Counted from the first letter of the stretch, positions 8,626 to 17,133 are shown. The stretch: 48,881 nucleotides of DNA from Syntrophomonadaceae bacterium (GCA_003560915.1 PWJM01000009.1:1-48881), one strand, 5' to 3'. The notes: generated by a model from the letters alone, not told the origin. Translations and numbers: made by a program.

Positions 8626-9957
8626 TTAAAACTTAGCCAAATAGGAGTCTAACTCCCAGGGGTGAACTGCCATGGAAAAATTCTTATATTCTATTCTCTT
8701 GGCAGTTACAAACCGGTCAAAAATATGCTCTCCTAAGGCCTCCTGAATCACCGTATCTTTTTCCAGTTCATCTAAAGCTTCCGCCAGGCTGCCGGGGAGG
8801 CTGGCTATCCCTAATTCAACCAGGTCTTCCGGAGTTAGATTATAGATATTCCTCTCCACAGAAGCGGGAGGTTCAATCTGATTGTTAATTCCATCCATGC
8901 CGGCTTTCAGCATAACCGCCAGAGCAAGGTACGGGTTACAGGTGGGGTCGGGACTCCGCAATTCCACCCGGGTACCTATCCCTCTTCTGGCAGGGACCCG
9001 AATAAGAGGGCTGCGGTTCCGTTCCGACCAGGCCAGATAGACCGGGGCTTCATAGCCGGGTACAAGCCTCTTATAGGAATTAATTGTAGGGTTGGTAACT
9101 GCCGTAAAGGCTCGAGCATGCTTCAGCAAGCCGCCAATGTAGTAAAGTGCTTCTTTGCTCAACTGCTGCGGTGCATTCTCATCAAAAAATATATTATCTT
9201 CACCTTTAAACAGTGACATGTGAGTATGCATTCCTGAACCGTTGATTCCAAAGATAGGCTTAGGCATAAAGGTAGCATGCAGCCCATGACGGTAAGCTAC
9301 CGTCCTGACCACAAATTTAAAGGTTGCCAGGTGATCTGCAGTAATCAGGGCTTCGTCATATTTAAAGTCAATTTCATGCTGTCCCTCTGCCACTTCATGA
9401 TGTGACGCTTCTATTTCAAATCCCATATCCTGCAGGGTTAATACCATTTCTCTCCGGGCATCTTCCGCCAGGTCTACCGGGGTCATATCAAAGTATCCCC
9501 CCAGGTCATGGGTTTTTACCGTGGGCCTTCCCTCGGCGTCCTTCATAAAGAGGAAGAATTCTGCTTCCGGTCCGGCATTCAATACATACCCCTTATCAGA
9601 AGCTTCTTTTAAGACTCTCTGTAAATTACATCGGGGACAGCCTTCAAAAGGTGTGCCGTCCGGATTGTAAACGTCACAAATTAAACGGGCAACAGCCCCT
9701 TCTTTGGGCCTCCAGGGAAACAAGGTAAACGTTGTAGGATCGGGCCTTAAATACATGTCGGACTCTTCAATTCTTACAAAACCATCAATAGATGAACCAT
9801 CAAACATTAATTCCCCTTCCAACGCTTTTTCCAGCTGGTCAGCAGGAATGGCAATATTTTTCTGTACTCCGAAAATATCGGTAAACTGCAGTCGGATAAA
9901 TTTAACATTCAATTCATTTGCAATTCTCAACACATCTTCTTTGTTTTGAGCTTTCAT
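8626..9957 (-). CDS. glnA: Glutamine synthetase type I (first copy)
   Basis: 443-residue GSI that condenses glutamate and ammonium to glutamine using ATP; dodecameric and cytosolic. Motifs: FDGSSIDGF near the N-terminus, [11 protein letters not shown], the ATP site [21 protein letters not shown], and the [25 protein letters not shown] substrate region. The GSI-alpha length and lack of the long insertion imply no adenylylation control; GSI-alpha enzymes are feedback-inhibited. The start is ATG 9957 (MKAQNKEDV), with AAGGGGG upstream; the longer frame reaching 10020 covers a leader hairpin and is unlikely. It lies downstream of the ANTAR gene, with an attenuator-like leader between. A second 443-residue paralogue lies at 15549-16880. 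Confidence 0.97.
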   Translation of the reverse strand: MKAQNKEDVLRIANELNVKFIRLQFTDIFGVQKNIAIPADQLEKALEGELMFDGSSIDGFVRIEESDMYLRPDPTTFTLFPWRPKEGAVARLICDVYNPDGTPFEGCPRCNLQRVLKEASDKGYVLNAGPEAEFFLFMKDAEGRPTVKTHDLGGYFDMTPVDLAEDARREMVLTLQDMGFEIEASHHEVAEGQHEIDFKYDEALITADHLATFKFVVRTVAYRHGLHATFMPKPIFGINGSGMHTHMSLFKGEDNIFFDENAPQQLSKEALYYIGGLLKHARAFTAVTNPTINSYKRLVPGYEAPVYLAWSERNRSPLIRVPARRGIGTRVELRSPDPTCNPYLALAVMLKAGMDGINNQIEPPASVERNIYNLTPEDLVELGIASLPGSLAEALDELEKDTVIQEALGEHIFDRFVTAKRIEYKNFSMAVHPWELDSYLAKF

Positions 9958-10025
9958 TAATAATCCCCCTTTTTTTATATGGGCGGGTATAATCCAAGGC
10001 CATCCACCCTGATGGTACACCCGCC

Positions 10026-10113
10026 AAAATAAATAAAACGCCTCAACTCAGCGTAAATATTACGCTGGTTTCGGGCGTCTTTGCCTGAATAATAGAACTG
10101 CATCGTTCTTTAT
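10026..10113 (-). promoter_or_regulatory. ANTAR-type antiterminator/terminator leader of glnA
   Basis: Minus-strand RNA: hairpin 1 (10094-10109, extendable to 10089-10113) is AGAAC-GATGCA-GTTCT. Hairpin 2 (10070-10089) is TTCAGGC-AAAGAC-GCCCGAA, with one A-C mismatch and a hexaloop carrying A1 and G4. Hairpin 2 shares GACGCC with the 5' arm of a terminator: outer stem AGACGCC/GGCGTTT (10074-10080 with 10036-10042), inner stem CAGCGTA/TACGCTG, then a U-rich run (10026-10038). The two folds are mutually exclusive, as ANTAR antitermination requires. Hairpin 1 has G rather than A at loop position 1. Another inverted repeat (GGCGGGT/ACCCGCC) lies at 9979-10025, just upstream of the ribosome site. 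Confidence 0.72.
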
Positions 10114-10134
10114 GAAATTCAGTAATAAGAGCTG

Positions 10135-10722
10135 TTAATTTACTATTTCGTCCATTTCAAATGCCATGATTATGGCTTCAGAAACCTTTCTCATGGAAAC
10201 TCTTTTATTCATACTCTGCTTTTGTATGCGGCGAAATGCTTCCCTTTCAGAAAGCCCCATAGTTTCCATGATAATCCCTTTAGCTTTTTCAATCACCTTA
10301 CGGGTGACCAGTTCTTTCCTTAACCTCTTTACCTCTTCCTCCAACCTTTGAGTGCTTTTGTAGGTATTTACCGCCAGTTCCATTACTAATGGCAGCACCT
10401 CCTCATTTACAGGTTTAACAATGAAAGGGAAAAATCTTTTTTCTCCCAATTTACTGGCCTTATCTTTTTGAGGATAATCAATTATTAAGACAACAGGATA
10501 ACCATCTTCAAAAAAAATCTGAGCTAATTCAATAAACTCTCCCCAAGAAGCACCTGAAGTATCCAGAATTACCAGATCAGGTTGAATACTTTTTACCTGC
10601 CTTAGACTTTCTGAGCTGTTCTGAGATAAACCAACCACTTTATGACCTGTAGAATTAATAACTGGTATGTATTTATTTATGTCTTCGGAAGGTCCGGCTA
10701 AAAATAACCTGTATGAATACAA
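10135..10722 (-). CDS. ANTAR-domain response regulator (RNA-binding antiterminator)
   Basis: 195 residues: an N-terminal receiver-like domain (about 1-120), a short coiled coil (YKSTQRLEEEVKRLRKEL), and a C-terminal ANTAR domain (about 140-190: VIEKAKGIIMETMGLSEREA, then RRIQKQSM). The receiver keeps a probable phosphoacceptor Asp in LVILDTSGA and a Lys in FIVKPVNEE, but the usual acidic pair after strand 1 is not evident (LFLAGPSED), so phosphorylation is uncertain. Start is TTG 10722 with GGGGGGTGA upstream. No histidine kinase is nearby. ANTAR proteins such as EutV and NasR bind dual RNA hairpins to prevent termination. Such hairpins lie immediately downstream of this gene (before glnA) and before amtB, so it is the likely nitrogen regulator here; no glnR is present. 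Confidence 0.92.
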   Translation of the reverse strand: MYSYRLFLAGPSEDINKYIPVINSTGHKVVGLSQNSSESLRQVKSIQPDLVILDTSGASWGEFIELAQIFFEDGYPVVLIIDYPQKDKASKLGEKRFFPFIVKPVNEEVLPLVMELAVNTYKSTQRLEEEVKRLRKELVTRKVIEKAKGIIMETMGLSEREAFRRIQKQSMNKRVSMRKVSEAIIMAFEMDEIVN

Positions 10723-10821
10723 TTCTTCACCCCCCAGAATGTAAAACAGCCTTGAGATATTAACAAAGCATCCCTGCCTGTTTCCTATTCCTTTGCGCTT
10801 GTGCTTTTTTATTAAACTAAT

Positions 10822-10849
10822 TTTATAACATATTGTTGGTCCACGTCAA
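10822..10849 (-). promoter_or_regulatory. Promoter of the ANTAR regulator gene
   Basis: On the minus strand TTGACG, a 16-base spacer, and TATAAA, leaving a 5' leader of about 95 bases. The rest of 10850-10987 is A+T-rich with nothing recognised. Confidence 0.65.
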
Positions 10850-10987
10850 TAGAATTTTTACAATTTAAAACATGTTTTTGTATTGTGAAATTATACGAAT
10901 TCCCTAAAAAAGATTTCATTTGCTGAAATTGCTTTTCTTATGTTAAAAATACTCCGTTTTTTGCCCGATAAAGGAGTAAAGCGAGCT

Positions 10988-11016
10988 TTGCAATATTTTT
11001 TTAAGTGTGGTACTAT
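10988..11016 (+). promoter_or_regulatory. Promoter of carA
   Basis: TTGCAA (10988-10993), 17-base spacer, TACTAT (11011-11016), placing transcription start shortly before the PyrR-binding hairpin. Confidence 0.65.
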
Positions 11017-11035
11017 TGGTTAAATGTATGAATCA

Positions 11036-11142
11036 CCTTTAAACCAGTCCCGAGAGGCTGAGAAGGGTAGACAGTGCCATTTTTTTGCGGCTGTTATACA
11101 ACCATCCTTTCTTCAACCAATCGGGGTTGAGGATTTTTTATC
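11036..11142 (+). promoter_or_regulatory. PyrR-type attenuator upstream of carA
   Basis: The segment AGTCCCGAGAGGCTGAGAAG (from 11046) matches the PyrR binding-loop consensus. It folds as CAG(t)CC/GGCTG with loop CGAGA, under an outer CCTT/AAGG stem (11036-11039 with 11063-11066). It is followed by an intrinsic terminator CTTCAACC/GGTTGAGG (11111-11118 with 11125-11132) and six T. In Bacillus, UMP-bound PyrR stabilises the binding loop and allows termination. The next ORF start would fall inside this leader if the longest frame were used, so carA is started after it. Confidence 0.88.
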
Positions 11143-11156
11143 TGGGAGGGGAAAAA

Positions 11157-12245
11157 ATGAAAGCCAGGCTAGTTTTAGAAGATGGTAAAATTTATTACGG
11201 TGAAAGTTTCGGTTACCAGGGGGAAAAAGGCGGTGAAGTAGTTTTTAACACGGGAATGACTGGATACCAGGAAATTATATCCGATCCTTCCTACTGTGGA
11301 CAGATCGTTGTTTTGACTTATCCGTTAATCGGAAACTATGGAATTAATCCTTTTGATTTTCAATCGAAAAACTCCTTAATCTATGGATTGATTGTTCGCG
11401 AACACTGTGATTACCCCAACCACTGGCAGGCTGATTTTAACATTTCAGAGTATTTGAAAGAACAAAAAATCATTGGCCTTTCCGGTATTGATACCCGGGC
11501 TCTGACCAAACATCTTCGAAAGCAGGGGACCATGAGAGGCATTATTTCTACGCTTGAAGAGGAATCGGACCAGTCTCTGATTGAGAAGGCTCAGAATGTC
11601 CCCAAACTTTCCGACTTTGATTATGTGAAAACAGCCACCACCAAACGTTCTTATGAATTTGAAGGAAGTGGACCCCACGTGGCCCTGCTGGATCTGGGAT
11701 GCAAATACAGTATCATTCATTCTTTGCAAGAAAAAGGATGCAGAATTACTGTCCTTCCGGCCACAACAAGTGCTGAAGATATACTTTCCCTAAAACCCGA
11801 CGGTTTATTGCTCTCCAACGGTCCAGGAGACCCCAAAAAGGTCCCTTACGTAGTTGATACCGTAAAAGAACTGCTGCATAAACTTCCTGTTTTCGGAATC
11901 TGCCTGGGGCATCAGGTTCTTGGCCTGGCTTTAGGGGGAGACACTTACAAGTTAAAGTTTGGGCATAGAGGCACCAACCATCCGGTTAAAGATGTTTCTT
12001 CAGAAAAAATATATATTACGTCACAAAACCACGGATATGCGCTGATAAAAGAAAGCATTGACAATTTGCCGGTCTCTATATCTCATATTAACCTTAATGA
12101 CCATACTGTGGAAGGTATGAGGCACAACCAGCTTCCCCTGTTTTCCGTGCAATTTCATCCGGAGGGAAGTCCGGGCCCCTACGATTCCATCCAGTTATTT
12201 GAAGAATTTATTAACCTGATTCAAAACAGTCAAAAGGTCAGTTAG
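11157..12245 (+). CDS. carA: Carbamoyl-phosphate synthase small (glutaminase) subunit
   Basis: 362 residues supplying ammonia from glutamine to CarB for carbamoyl phosphate in pyrimidine and arginine synthesis. The N-terminal CarA domain (KARLVLEDGKIYYGESFGY) precedes a class I amidotransferase domain with catalytic Cys in FGICLGHQVLGLA and His/Glu in FSVQFHPEGSPGP. ATG 11157 has GGGAGGGG upstream; the longer frame from 11085 runs through the attenuator and is rejected. The PyrR leader indicates pyrimidine control. Unusually, no carB follows: the next gene is a convergent tRNA nucleotidyltransferase. Confidence 0.96.
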   Translation: MKARLVLEDGKIYYGESFGYQGEKGGEVVFNTGMTGYQEIISDPSYCGQIVVLTYPLIGNYGINPFDFQSKNSLIYGLIVREHCDYPNHWQADFNISEYLKEQKIIGLSGIDTRALTKHLRKQGTMRGIISTLEEESDQSLIEKAQNVPKLSDFDYVKTATTKRSYEFEGSGPHVALLDLGCKYSIIHSLQEKGCRITVLPATTSAEDILSLKPDGLLLSNGPGDPKKVPYVVDTVKELLHKLPVFGICLGHQVLGLALGGDTYKLKFGHRGTNHPVKDVSSEKIYITSQNHGYALIKESIDNLPVSISHINLNDHTVEGMRHNQLPLFSVQFHPEGSPGPYDSIQLFEEFINLIQNSQKVS

Positions 12246-12297
12246 AATTATCCCGACCTTTAAAACATGTAAATATAATAGATTACGTATAATTTTT

Positions 12298-13773
12298 CTA
12301 ATGAAAACGTTTTTGATAGGTACCTGTTTGCACTACCTGGGAAGCCAAATTTATGGCTTCCTTTCTAGTCTTTACCTTCCCTTCTGCCTGGGCTTCCTTA
12401 ATTTTAGCCAGAATGTATCCGACTCCCGGAGAAGGGTGCAGGTCCAGATATTCCATGATTTCGTCTCCGCTAATAATATCCGGTGGGGTCACAAAGGTTT
12501 CGCCTTCATAAAAATATTTTTTAAATGTTTCCTCAATAAAAGCCCTGTAGGGTTTTATCTCCTGGAAGTTCTCCTTGGCTTCTCTCTTGGCAGTAAAATC
12601 TGACAGTGAGTGCATCAGTACCTCTACCGTTTCCTCTCCACACTTTTTAAAGAGTTTATAGAAGGCCCGGGGAGAAACTTTTTTAGCCACCTGTAGGAAA
12701 AGGGGATGCATGTGCTGCCTGGTAAGATTGCTCAATATCCTTCTCTCCCGGCTGCTTAATTTAAGCCGTTCACTGTAATTCTCTAAATATGGTATTCCTT
12801 CCACTTCATGGCGGTGAAAAAAAATTCGACCAGATTCTAAAACTTTCTTTGTTTTTATTTTCCCCACATCATGGAAAAGTGCAAAAAACTTTAAAAGATG
12901 CTTTCTTTTTCGGGAGGATACCAGTTCCTGCCCTAAGTGCTCTTTTATTTTTAAAGCCATCTCCAGTGGAAAGGGTGGAGATTCAATGTTACTCTCAATA
13001 CTCTTGAACGTTCGAAGACAGTGAATCCAAACGTTTTCTCCATGATAAAAGTTTTGTTCCGTAGCCTTCATCCGGCCAACCTCAGGGAAAAGTACGCTGA
13101 GAAAACCTAACCTCTCTTCCATAAATGTAATCCAGGAAAAAGAATCTTTCATGTCAATTATTTTCCATAGTTCATCCCTGACCCTTTCGCCAGAAATTTC
13201 TTTAAGGCTTTCCCGAAAACTGTACATCCAGCCCAGGGTCCTCTCCTCCAGATGAAAGTCCAGGGCAGCACAAAGCCTGATGCCCCGAATCAGCCGTAGA
13301 GGGTCATCCTTGAAGGCCTCCTCTGAAATCACCCGCATCTTTCTTTCTCTTAGATCCTGAATCCCTCCGTTTACATCAATTATATACTTCTGCCCCCCGG
13401 AAGGGGTTTTCAAATAATCCCCCAACTCCATTGCTAAACTGTTTACCGTAAAATCTCTTTTCTTTAGGTCTTCCATCAAGTCCCTGCCCTTGGGACTGGT
13501 GAAATCTAAAATGCTGCTGTTTCGTTTTTCTTGTTTAATTACAACCCTATAAATCCCGTTCCTCCGGTCCAACTCTACCATAGTGCCCTGTAATATCTCC
13601 GCTGTTTTCCTGGCAAAGGTTACAACACTTCCATCGATAACCAAAAGATCTACATCGATTCCTTCAACAGGAAGATTTAATAAAAGAGACCTGAGATAAC
13701 CACCGGTAATATAAATCTTAAGGCGGTCTTCTGAGGCCAGTCTATATACTTTTTCCAATATCTTGTTTTCCAT
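12298..13773 (-). CDS. cca: tRNA CCA-adding / poly(A) polymerase family nucleotidyltransferase with HD domain
   Basis: 491 residues. The class II nucleotidyltransferase head shows ITGGYLRSLL and the catalytic carboxylates in GIDVDLLVI, then RDFTVNSLAMEL and a DDPLRLIRGIRLCAAL RNA-binding neck. The middle has an HD phosphohydrolase signature (FALFHDVGKIKTKK with downstream HRHEVEG). This arrangement fits CCA-adding enzymes or the split A-adding/CC-adding enzymes of some bacteria; which one cannot be read off. The start at ATG 13773 is a choice: the frame extends to a TTG at 13797 and neither has a strong ribosome site. It ends 52 bases from convergent carA. Confidence 0.85.
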   Translation of the reverse strand: MENKILEKVYRLASEDRLKIYITGGYLRSLLLNLPVEGIDVDLLVIDGSVVTFARKTAEILQGTMVELDRRNGIYRVVIKQEKRNSSILDFTSPKGRDLMEDLKKRDFTVNSLAMELGDYLKTPSGGQKYIIDVNGGIQDLRERKMRVISEEAFKDDPLRLIRGIRLCAALDFHLEERTLGWMYSFRESLKEISGERVRDELWKIIDMKDSFSWITFMEERLGFLSVLFPEVGRMKATEQNFYHGENVWIHCLRTFKSIESNIESPPFPLEMALKIKEHLGQELVSSRKRKHLLKFFALFHDVGKIKTKKVLESGRIFFHRHEVEGIPYLENYSERLKLSSRERRILSNLTRQHMHPLFLQVAKKVSPRAFYKLFKKCGEETVEVLMHSLSDFTAKREAKENFQEIKPYRAFIEETFKKYFYEGETFVTPPDIISGDEIMEYLDLHPSPGVGYILAKIKEAQAEGKVKTRKEAINLASQVVQTGTYQKRFH

Positions 13774-13835
13774 AATCACCACTTCATTCCAAGTCAAAAT
13801 AACAATCTATATTCAATATTATACAACATATCAAA

Positions 13836-13868
13836 AAAATTTAATCCCCTGTTTATTCTCAGGGGATT
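13836..13868 (-). terminator. Terminator of the yneA-69-residue gene pair
   Basis: 9-bp stem AATCCCCTG/CAGGGGATT (13843-13851 with 13860-13868), followed on the minus strand by seven T. It overlaps the stop codon of the 69-residue gene. Confidence 0.85.
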
Positions 13869-14076
13869 ACAGATACGGTTCTTCTTCTACTGATGGAAAC
13901 CAGTCCTGTAGTGATTGGATATCCATTATTTTTTCAGACTGACCGGGCAGCTTTGATTCCATGGTAAGTTCTGAAAAAAACGAATAGTGACCATAGTCTT
14001 CAGGAAACTCTAATTCCGGCAGCAAATCCTTGGGGACCTCGTGACGAGAGCCCGGGTTAGAACCCTGCGGATTCAT
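13867..14076 (-). CDS. Uncharacterised 69-residue acidic protein
   Basis: I do not recognise this protein. ATG 14076 follows AAAAAGGAG at 9 bases; a longer frame from a TTG at 14166 has no ribosome site. The product is short, acidic, without cysteine, signal or membrane segment, with a Gly/Pro-rich N-terminus (MNPQGSNPGSRHEVP) and aromatic residues in EDYGHYSFFSEL. It lies 96 bases after yneA on the same strand with no terminator between them, and its own terminator overlaps its stop. It is therefore probably transcribed with yneA from the SOS promoter. A role in the damage response is only a positional inference. Confidence 0.6.
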   Translation of the reverse strand: MNPQGSNPGSRHEVPKDLLPELEFPEDYGHYSFFSELTMESKLPGQSEKIMDIQSLQDWFPSVEEEPYL

Positions 14077-14172
14077 TTTCCAGCACTCCTTTTTCATGAT
14101 GGGTTGTTCCAGGTTATGGGGGTAGCTTATATAATTATTATTAGGTTTCTGATTTTTTTTATGCAAAGTTTA

Positions 14173-14502
14173 TTAACGGGGTATGATTAATTCCTGTCCG
14201 GGGTAAATAAAGGAATCTTTTAGTCCATTGGCTTTCCCAATTTTATAAACCGTGTATCGTATATCTTCTCCTCTACCTCGATATGTTTTAGCAATACTCC
14301 ACAGTGTATCCCCTTCTTGTACCATTACCTTCTCCAATAATTCACCCTCTCCTGCAGCAGCCTGTCCCCTACCATTGAAACTGTATCCCAGGGAAGTGAA
14401 AACCAAAAGAAGAGCCACTACGGCCACCATTAGAAAAGTCTTTTTCTTCTTTCGTTTTTCACGGCAGTTTTTCTTTTCCTGCACTTGAAAATGATAACCC
14501 AT
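14173..14502 (-). CDS. yneA: YneA-like cell division suppressor (LysM, membrane-anchored)
   Basis: 109 residues: a Lys/Arg-rich cytoplasmic start (EKKNCREKRKKKK), one membrane segment (TFLMVAVVALLLVFTSLGY), and an extracellular LysM domain (VQEGDTLWSIAK to YPGQELIIP). This size and layout, divergent from lexA with SOS boxes between, match Bacillus YneA, which delays septation during DNA damage. ATG 14502 has GGGAGGT upstream; the longer frame to 14577 runs through its own promoter. A general LysM anchor protein is the alternative. Confidence 0.83.
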   Translation of the reverse strand: MGYHFQVQEKKNCREKRKKKKTFLMVAVVALLLVFTSLGYSFNGRGQAAAGEGELLEKVMVQEGDTLWSIAKTYRGRGEDIRYTVYKIGKANGLKDSFIYPGQELIIPR

Positions 14503-14529
14503 ATTCTTGTACCTCCCAACCCAAAATGG

Positions 14530-14636
14530 CAAACTGGTGTTTGCCTTATTATAATACGGAACACCTGTTCTTGTCAACGGTATTTTTAACTTTTTTCGAA
14601 CTTGCGTTTGCCAAATGTATGTTTTTATGCTATAAT
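14530..14636. promoter_or_regulatory. Divergent yneA/lexA control region with three SOS boxes
   Basis: Box 1 CAAACTGGTGTTTG (14530-14543), box 2 core GAACACCTGTTC within 14558-14571, and box 3 CGAACTTGCGTTTG (14597-14610) resemble the Gram-positive LexA operator CGAAC-N4-GTTCG. The yneA promoter (minus; TTGACA 14572-14577, TATAAT 14548-14553, spacer 18) contains box 2. The lexA promoter (plus; TTGCCA 14608-14613, spacer 17, TATAAT 14631-14636) overlaps box 3. Confidence 0.85.
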
Positions 14637-14685
14637 GTTGGTAGTTTTAGACAGCTATTTAAATATATGTGAGGTGGATATAATT

Positions 14686-15297
14686 ATGACTGAACCCTTA
14701 ACCCGGCGTCAGGAGGAAATTCTTAATTTTATAAAAAGTGAAGTTCAGGAGAAGGGTTATCCCCCCTCAGTGAGGGAAATCGGAAAAGCCGTTGGTTTAA
14801 GTTCCAGCTCCACGGTTCACGCTCATCTTTCCCAGATTGAAAAAAAGGGTTATATTCGCAGAGACCCCACGAAACCTAGAGCCATTGAACTTTTAGAGGA
14901 AAATTTCTTTCTTTCCTTTCGGGATATTTCCCCGGTACCTGTGGTGGGAAACGTAACTGCCGGCCAACCGATACTGGCAGAGGAAAACATCATAGAATAT
15001 TTCCCTCTACCCAGAGATTTTGTAAAAGAAGACCGTATATTTATGCTCAGTGTAGAAGGGGACAGTATGGTTAACGTGGGGATTTTCGACGGCGATTATA
15101 TTGCCGTGAGGCAGCAGTCCACCGCAGTTAACGGTGATATTGTTGTAGCCTTAATTGATGATGAAGCCACGGTGAAAAGATTTTATATGGAAAATGAGCA
15201 AATTCGGCTCCAACCGGAAAACGATTATTATGAGCCTCTGATCTTAAATAGTGTAAATGTTTTGGGTAAAGTCATAGGGCTTTTCAGAAAGATGTAA
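14686..15297 (+). CDS. lexA: SOS repressor LexA
   Basis: 203 residues. The N-terminal winged helix-turn-helix ([15 protein letters not shown], then [20 protein letters not shown]) binds SOS boxes. The C-terminal S24 peptidase domain has the Ala-Gly self-cleavage site in [13 protein letters not shown], catalytic Ser in EGDSMVNVG, and Lys in [14 protein letters not shown] 14686 has GAGGTGG upstream; the frame back to 14602 overlaps an operator and is rejected. It probably represses itself and the divergent yneA. Confidence 0.97.
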   Translation: MTEPLTRRQEEILNFIKSEVQEKGYPPSVREIGKAVGLSSSSTVHAHLSQIEKKGYIRRDPTKPRAIELLEENFFLSFRDISPVPVVGNVTAGQPILAEENIIEYFPLPRDFVKEDRIFMLSVEGDSMVNVGIFDGDYIAVRQQSTAVNGDIVVALIDDEATVKRFYMENEQIRLQPENDYYEPLILNSVNVLGKVIGLFRKM

Positions 15298-15331
15298 GTT
15301 TGATTGGCGAAACTTAAAAATAATTATTCAT

Positions 15332-15378
15332 AAAAATAACGAGGGATAGGTTTTTGACTGAACCCTCGTTATTTTTTT
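15332..15378 (+). terminator. Strong terminator of lexA
   Basis: 14-bp stem AAAAATAACGAGGG/CCCTCGTTATTTTT (15332-15345 with 15363-15376), ending in a T-run, 34 bases after the lexA stop. Confidence 0.9.
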
Positions 15379-15488
15379 CGGAAATAATTCTATTAAAAGT
15401 GTAAGCATTGGCTTCCTTAATGAATCAGGAATCCACATGGCTTGCGATGTGGAGCGCTAAAAGGAGTACTGTACCAAAACACAAAAAA

Positions 15489-15530
15489 GGAAGACAAAAG
15501 AACCGTCCCCTTTTCTTCCTCTTGTCTTCC
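15489..15530 (-). repeat. GGGGACGGTTCT hairpin element, copy B
   Basis: Arms GGAAGACAA (15489-15497) and TTGTCTTCC (15522-15530). The core AGAACCGTCCCC is read on the plus strand, so the element faces minus. It starts 18 bases beyond the stop of the second glnA, between convergent lexA and glnA. An extra CTTCC-type repeat sits in the right-hand half. Confidence 0.85.
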
Positions 15531-15548
15531 TTATCATCCTCAGCAATT

Positions 15549-16880
15549 TTAAAAAATGGCCAGGTATTCTTGAACTTCCCATTTGTGGACCTGTTTTCTG
15601 TAGCGGTCCCATTCAATTCTTTTGGCATCCATGTAGCGGTTAAAGATATGATCCCCCAGGGCCTCCCGGATTAGAGTGCTCTTTTCCATTTCATCCAGGG
15701 CTTCAATCAGGCAGGAAGGCAGGCTCTCAATCCCCTTTTTCTTTCTCTCTTCCAGGGACATTTCGTAAATATTTTCATCCACAGGGGTAGGCGGTTCTAT
15801 TTCATTTTTTATTCCGTCCAACCCGGCTTTTAGGGTTACGGCCAGTGCCAGGTATGGGTTGCAGGAGGGGTCCGGGCTTCTAATTTCTATCCGGGTACCG
15901 ATTCCTCTTCTGGCGGGGACCCTGATAAGAGGGCTCCTGTTCCGATGAGACCAGGCGATATAGACAGGGGCCTCATGCCCGGGGACCAGCCGCTTATATG
16001 AATTAACCAGGGGATTGGTTATGGCTGTAAATCCTTTTACATGGTGGATCAGCCCTCCAATGTAGTGAACGGCACTTTTACTCAACTGATGGGGAGCTGA
16101 AGAATCAAAGAATGCATTTTCACCCTCCTGGAAAAGAGACTGGTGTGTATGCATGCCGGAACCATTGATGCCGTATATGGGCTTGGGCATAAACGTGGCA
16201 TGGAGATTATGTCCCAGGGCGATGGTTCTTACCACCAGTTTAAAGGAGGTAACGTTATCCGCTGTGGTCAATGCATCGGCATATTTAAAGGCAATTTCGT
16301 GTTGGCTGGGGGCTACTTCATGATGGGATGCCTCAATTTCGAATCCCATCTGCTGTAAGGTTAATACCATGTCCCTGCGGGCGGTTTCTCCCAGGTCTAC
16401 CGGCAGCAGGTCAAAATACCCCCCACAGTCATGGGTCCGGGTCGTGCCTCGGCCCTTTTTGTCCCTGAGAAACAGAAAAAATTCTGCCTCCGGACCGGCG
16501 TTCATGGTAAAGCCCATCTCTTTCGCCTCTGCAATCACTCTTTTTAAAGTATTCCGAGGACAACCGGAAAAAGGAGTGCCGTCCGGGTTGTAAATGTCAC
16601 AAATCAGGCGGGCTTCCGCCCCGGCTCCCTCACGGGTTTTCCAGGGAAACAGGGCAAAGGTATCAATATCCGGCTTTAGATACATATCCGATTCCTCAAT
16701 ACGTACAAAACCCTCAATGGAGGAACCGTCGAACATCATGTCACCGTCCAGTGCTTTCCCCAGCTGTTCCACCGGGATGGCTACATTTTTAATGGTCCCT
16801 AAAATGTCCGAAAACTGCAGGCGAATAAACTTAATATCGTGAAGCTCAATCAATTCAGAAATGTGCTCCCTGTTGTACAA
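15549..16880 (-). CDS. glnA: Glutamine synthetase type I (second copy)
   Basis: 443 residues, closely similar along its length to the copy at 8626-9957 and with the same motifs: [61 protein letters not shown]. The start is TTG 16880 ([10 protein letters not shown]), with AAGGGGGAGG 7 bases upstream; this gives exactly the length of the first copy. The frame extending to 16940 is untranslated leader. The leader has a GGGGATG/CGTCCCC hairpin at 16925-16944 whose loop lacks the ANTAR A1/G4 bases, so this copy may be controlled differently. It sits after ynbB, where Bacillus has glnR-glnA, but no glnR is present. Confidence 0.96.
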   Translation of the reverse strand: MYNREHISELIELHDIKFIRLQFSDILGTIKNVAIPVEQLGKALDGDMMFDGSSIEGFVRIEESDMYLKPDIDTFALFPWKTREGAGAEARLICDIYNPDGTPFSGCPRNTLKRVIAEAKEMGFTMNAGPEAEFFLFLRDKKGRGTTRTHDCGGYFDLLPVDLGETARRDMVLTLQQMGFEIEASHHEVAPSQHEIAFKYADALTTADNVTSFKLVVRTIALGHNLHATFMPKPIYGINGSGMHTHQSLFQEGENAFFDSSAPHQLSKSAVHYIGGLIHHVKGFTAITNPLVNSYKRLVPGHEAPVYIAWSHRNRSPLIRVPARRGIGTRIEIRSPDPSCNPYLALAVTLKAGLDGIKNEIEPPTPVDENIYEMSLEERKKKGIESLPSCLIEALDEMEKSTLIREALGDHIFNRYMDAKRIEWDRYRKQVHKWEVQEYLAIF

Positions 16881-17040
16881 ATAATCCTCCCCCTTCGTTA
16901 TATATAACCCCTTTGCTCTACTGCGGGGACGCTGGAACATCCCCTTAAATGACTATTGCTGTACTGAGCAGTTCATATTTTCTATATATAAATTTTTATA
17001 ACTACTCTCCATAGATTAAACTCTGAAACCCCCTGACATA

Positions 17041-17073
17041 AATAAGACAAGGGGACGGTTCTGCTGTCTTATT
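17041..17073 (+). repeat. GGGGACGGTTCT hairpin element, copy C
   Basis: Perfect 9-bp arms AATAAGACA (17041-17049) and TGTCTTATT (17065-17073) around AGGGGACGGTTCTGC; the core is on the plus strand. It lies 60 bases beyond the ynbB stop, in the 253-base gap before glnA that otherwise holds only the glnA leader. Confidence 0.88.
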
Positions 17074-17133
17074 TTCTTCCCTCTGATTGTGCAGCATTTT
17101 CTGCTGAATGTAAGCCTTATATATAATACACTC

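Noticed and set aside
10762-10782. Hairpin AACAGGC-AGGGAT-GC... in the ANTAR gene's own leader, with A1/G4 hexaloop, suggesting autoregulation
   Set aside because: Stem is short and bulged and no partner hairpin with the signature could be found upstream of it, so the dual-hairpin requirement is not met.
14036-14080. tRNA T-arm-like sequence (GGGTTCTAACCC)
   Set aside because: It lies inside the 69-residue gene and no acceptor, D or anticodon arms could be built around it.
16925-16944. Hexaloop hairpin in the second glnA leader as a third ANTAR site
   Set aside because: The stem is good (GGGGATG/CGTCCCC) but the loop TTCCAG lacks A1 and G4, and no second hairpin or terminator is clear.
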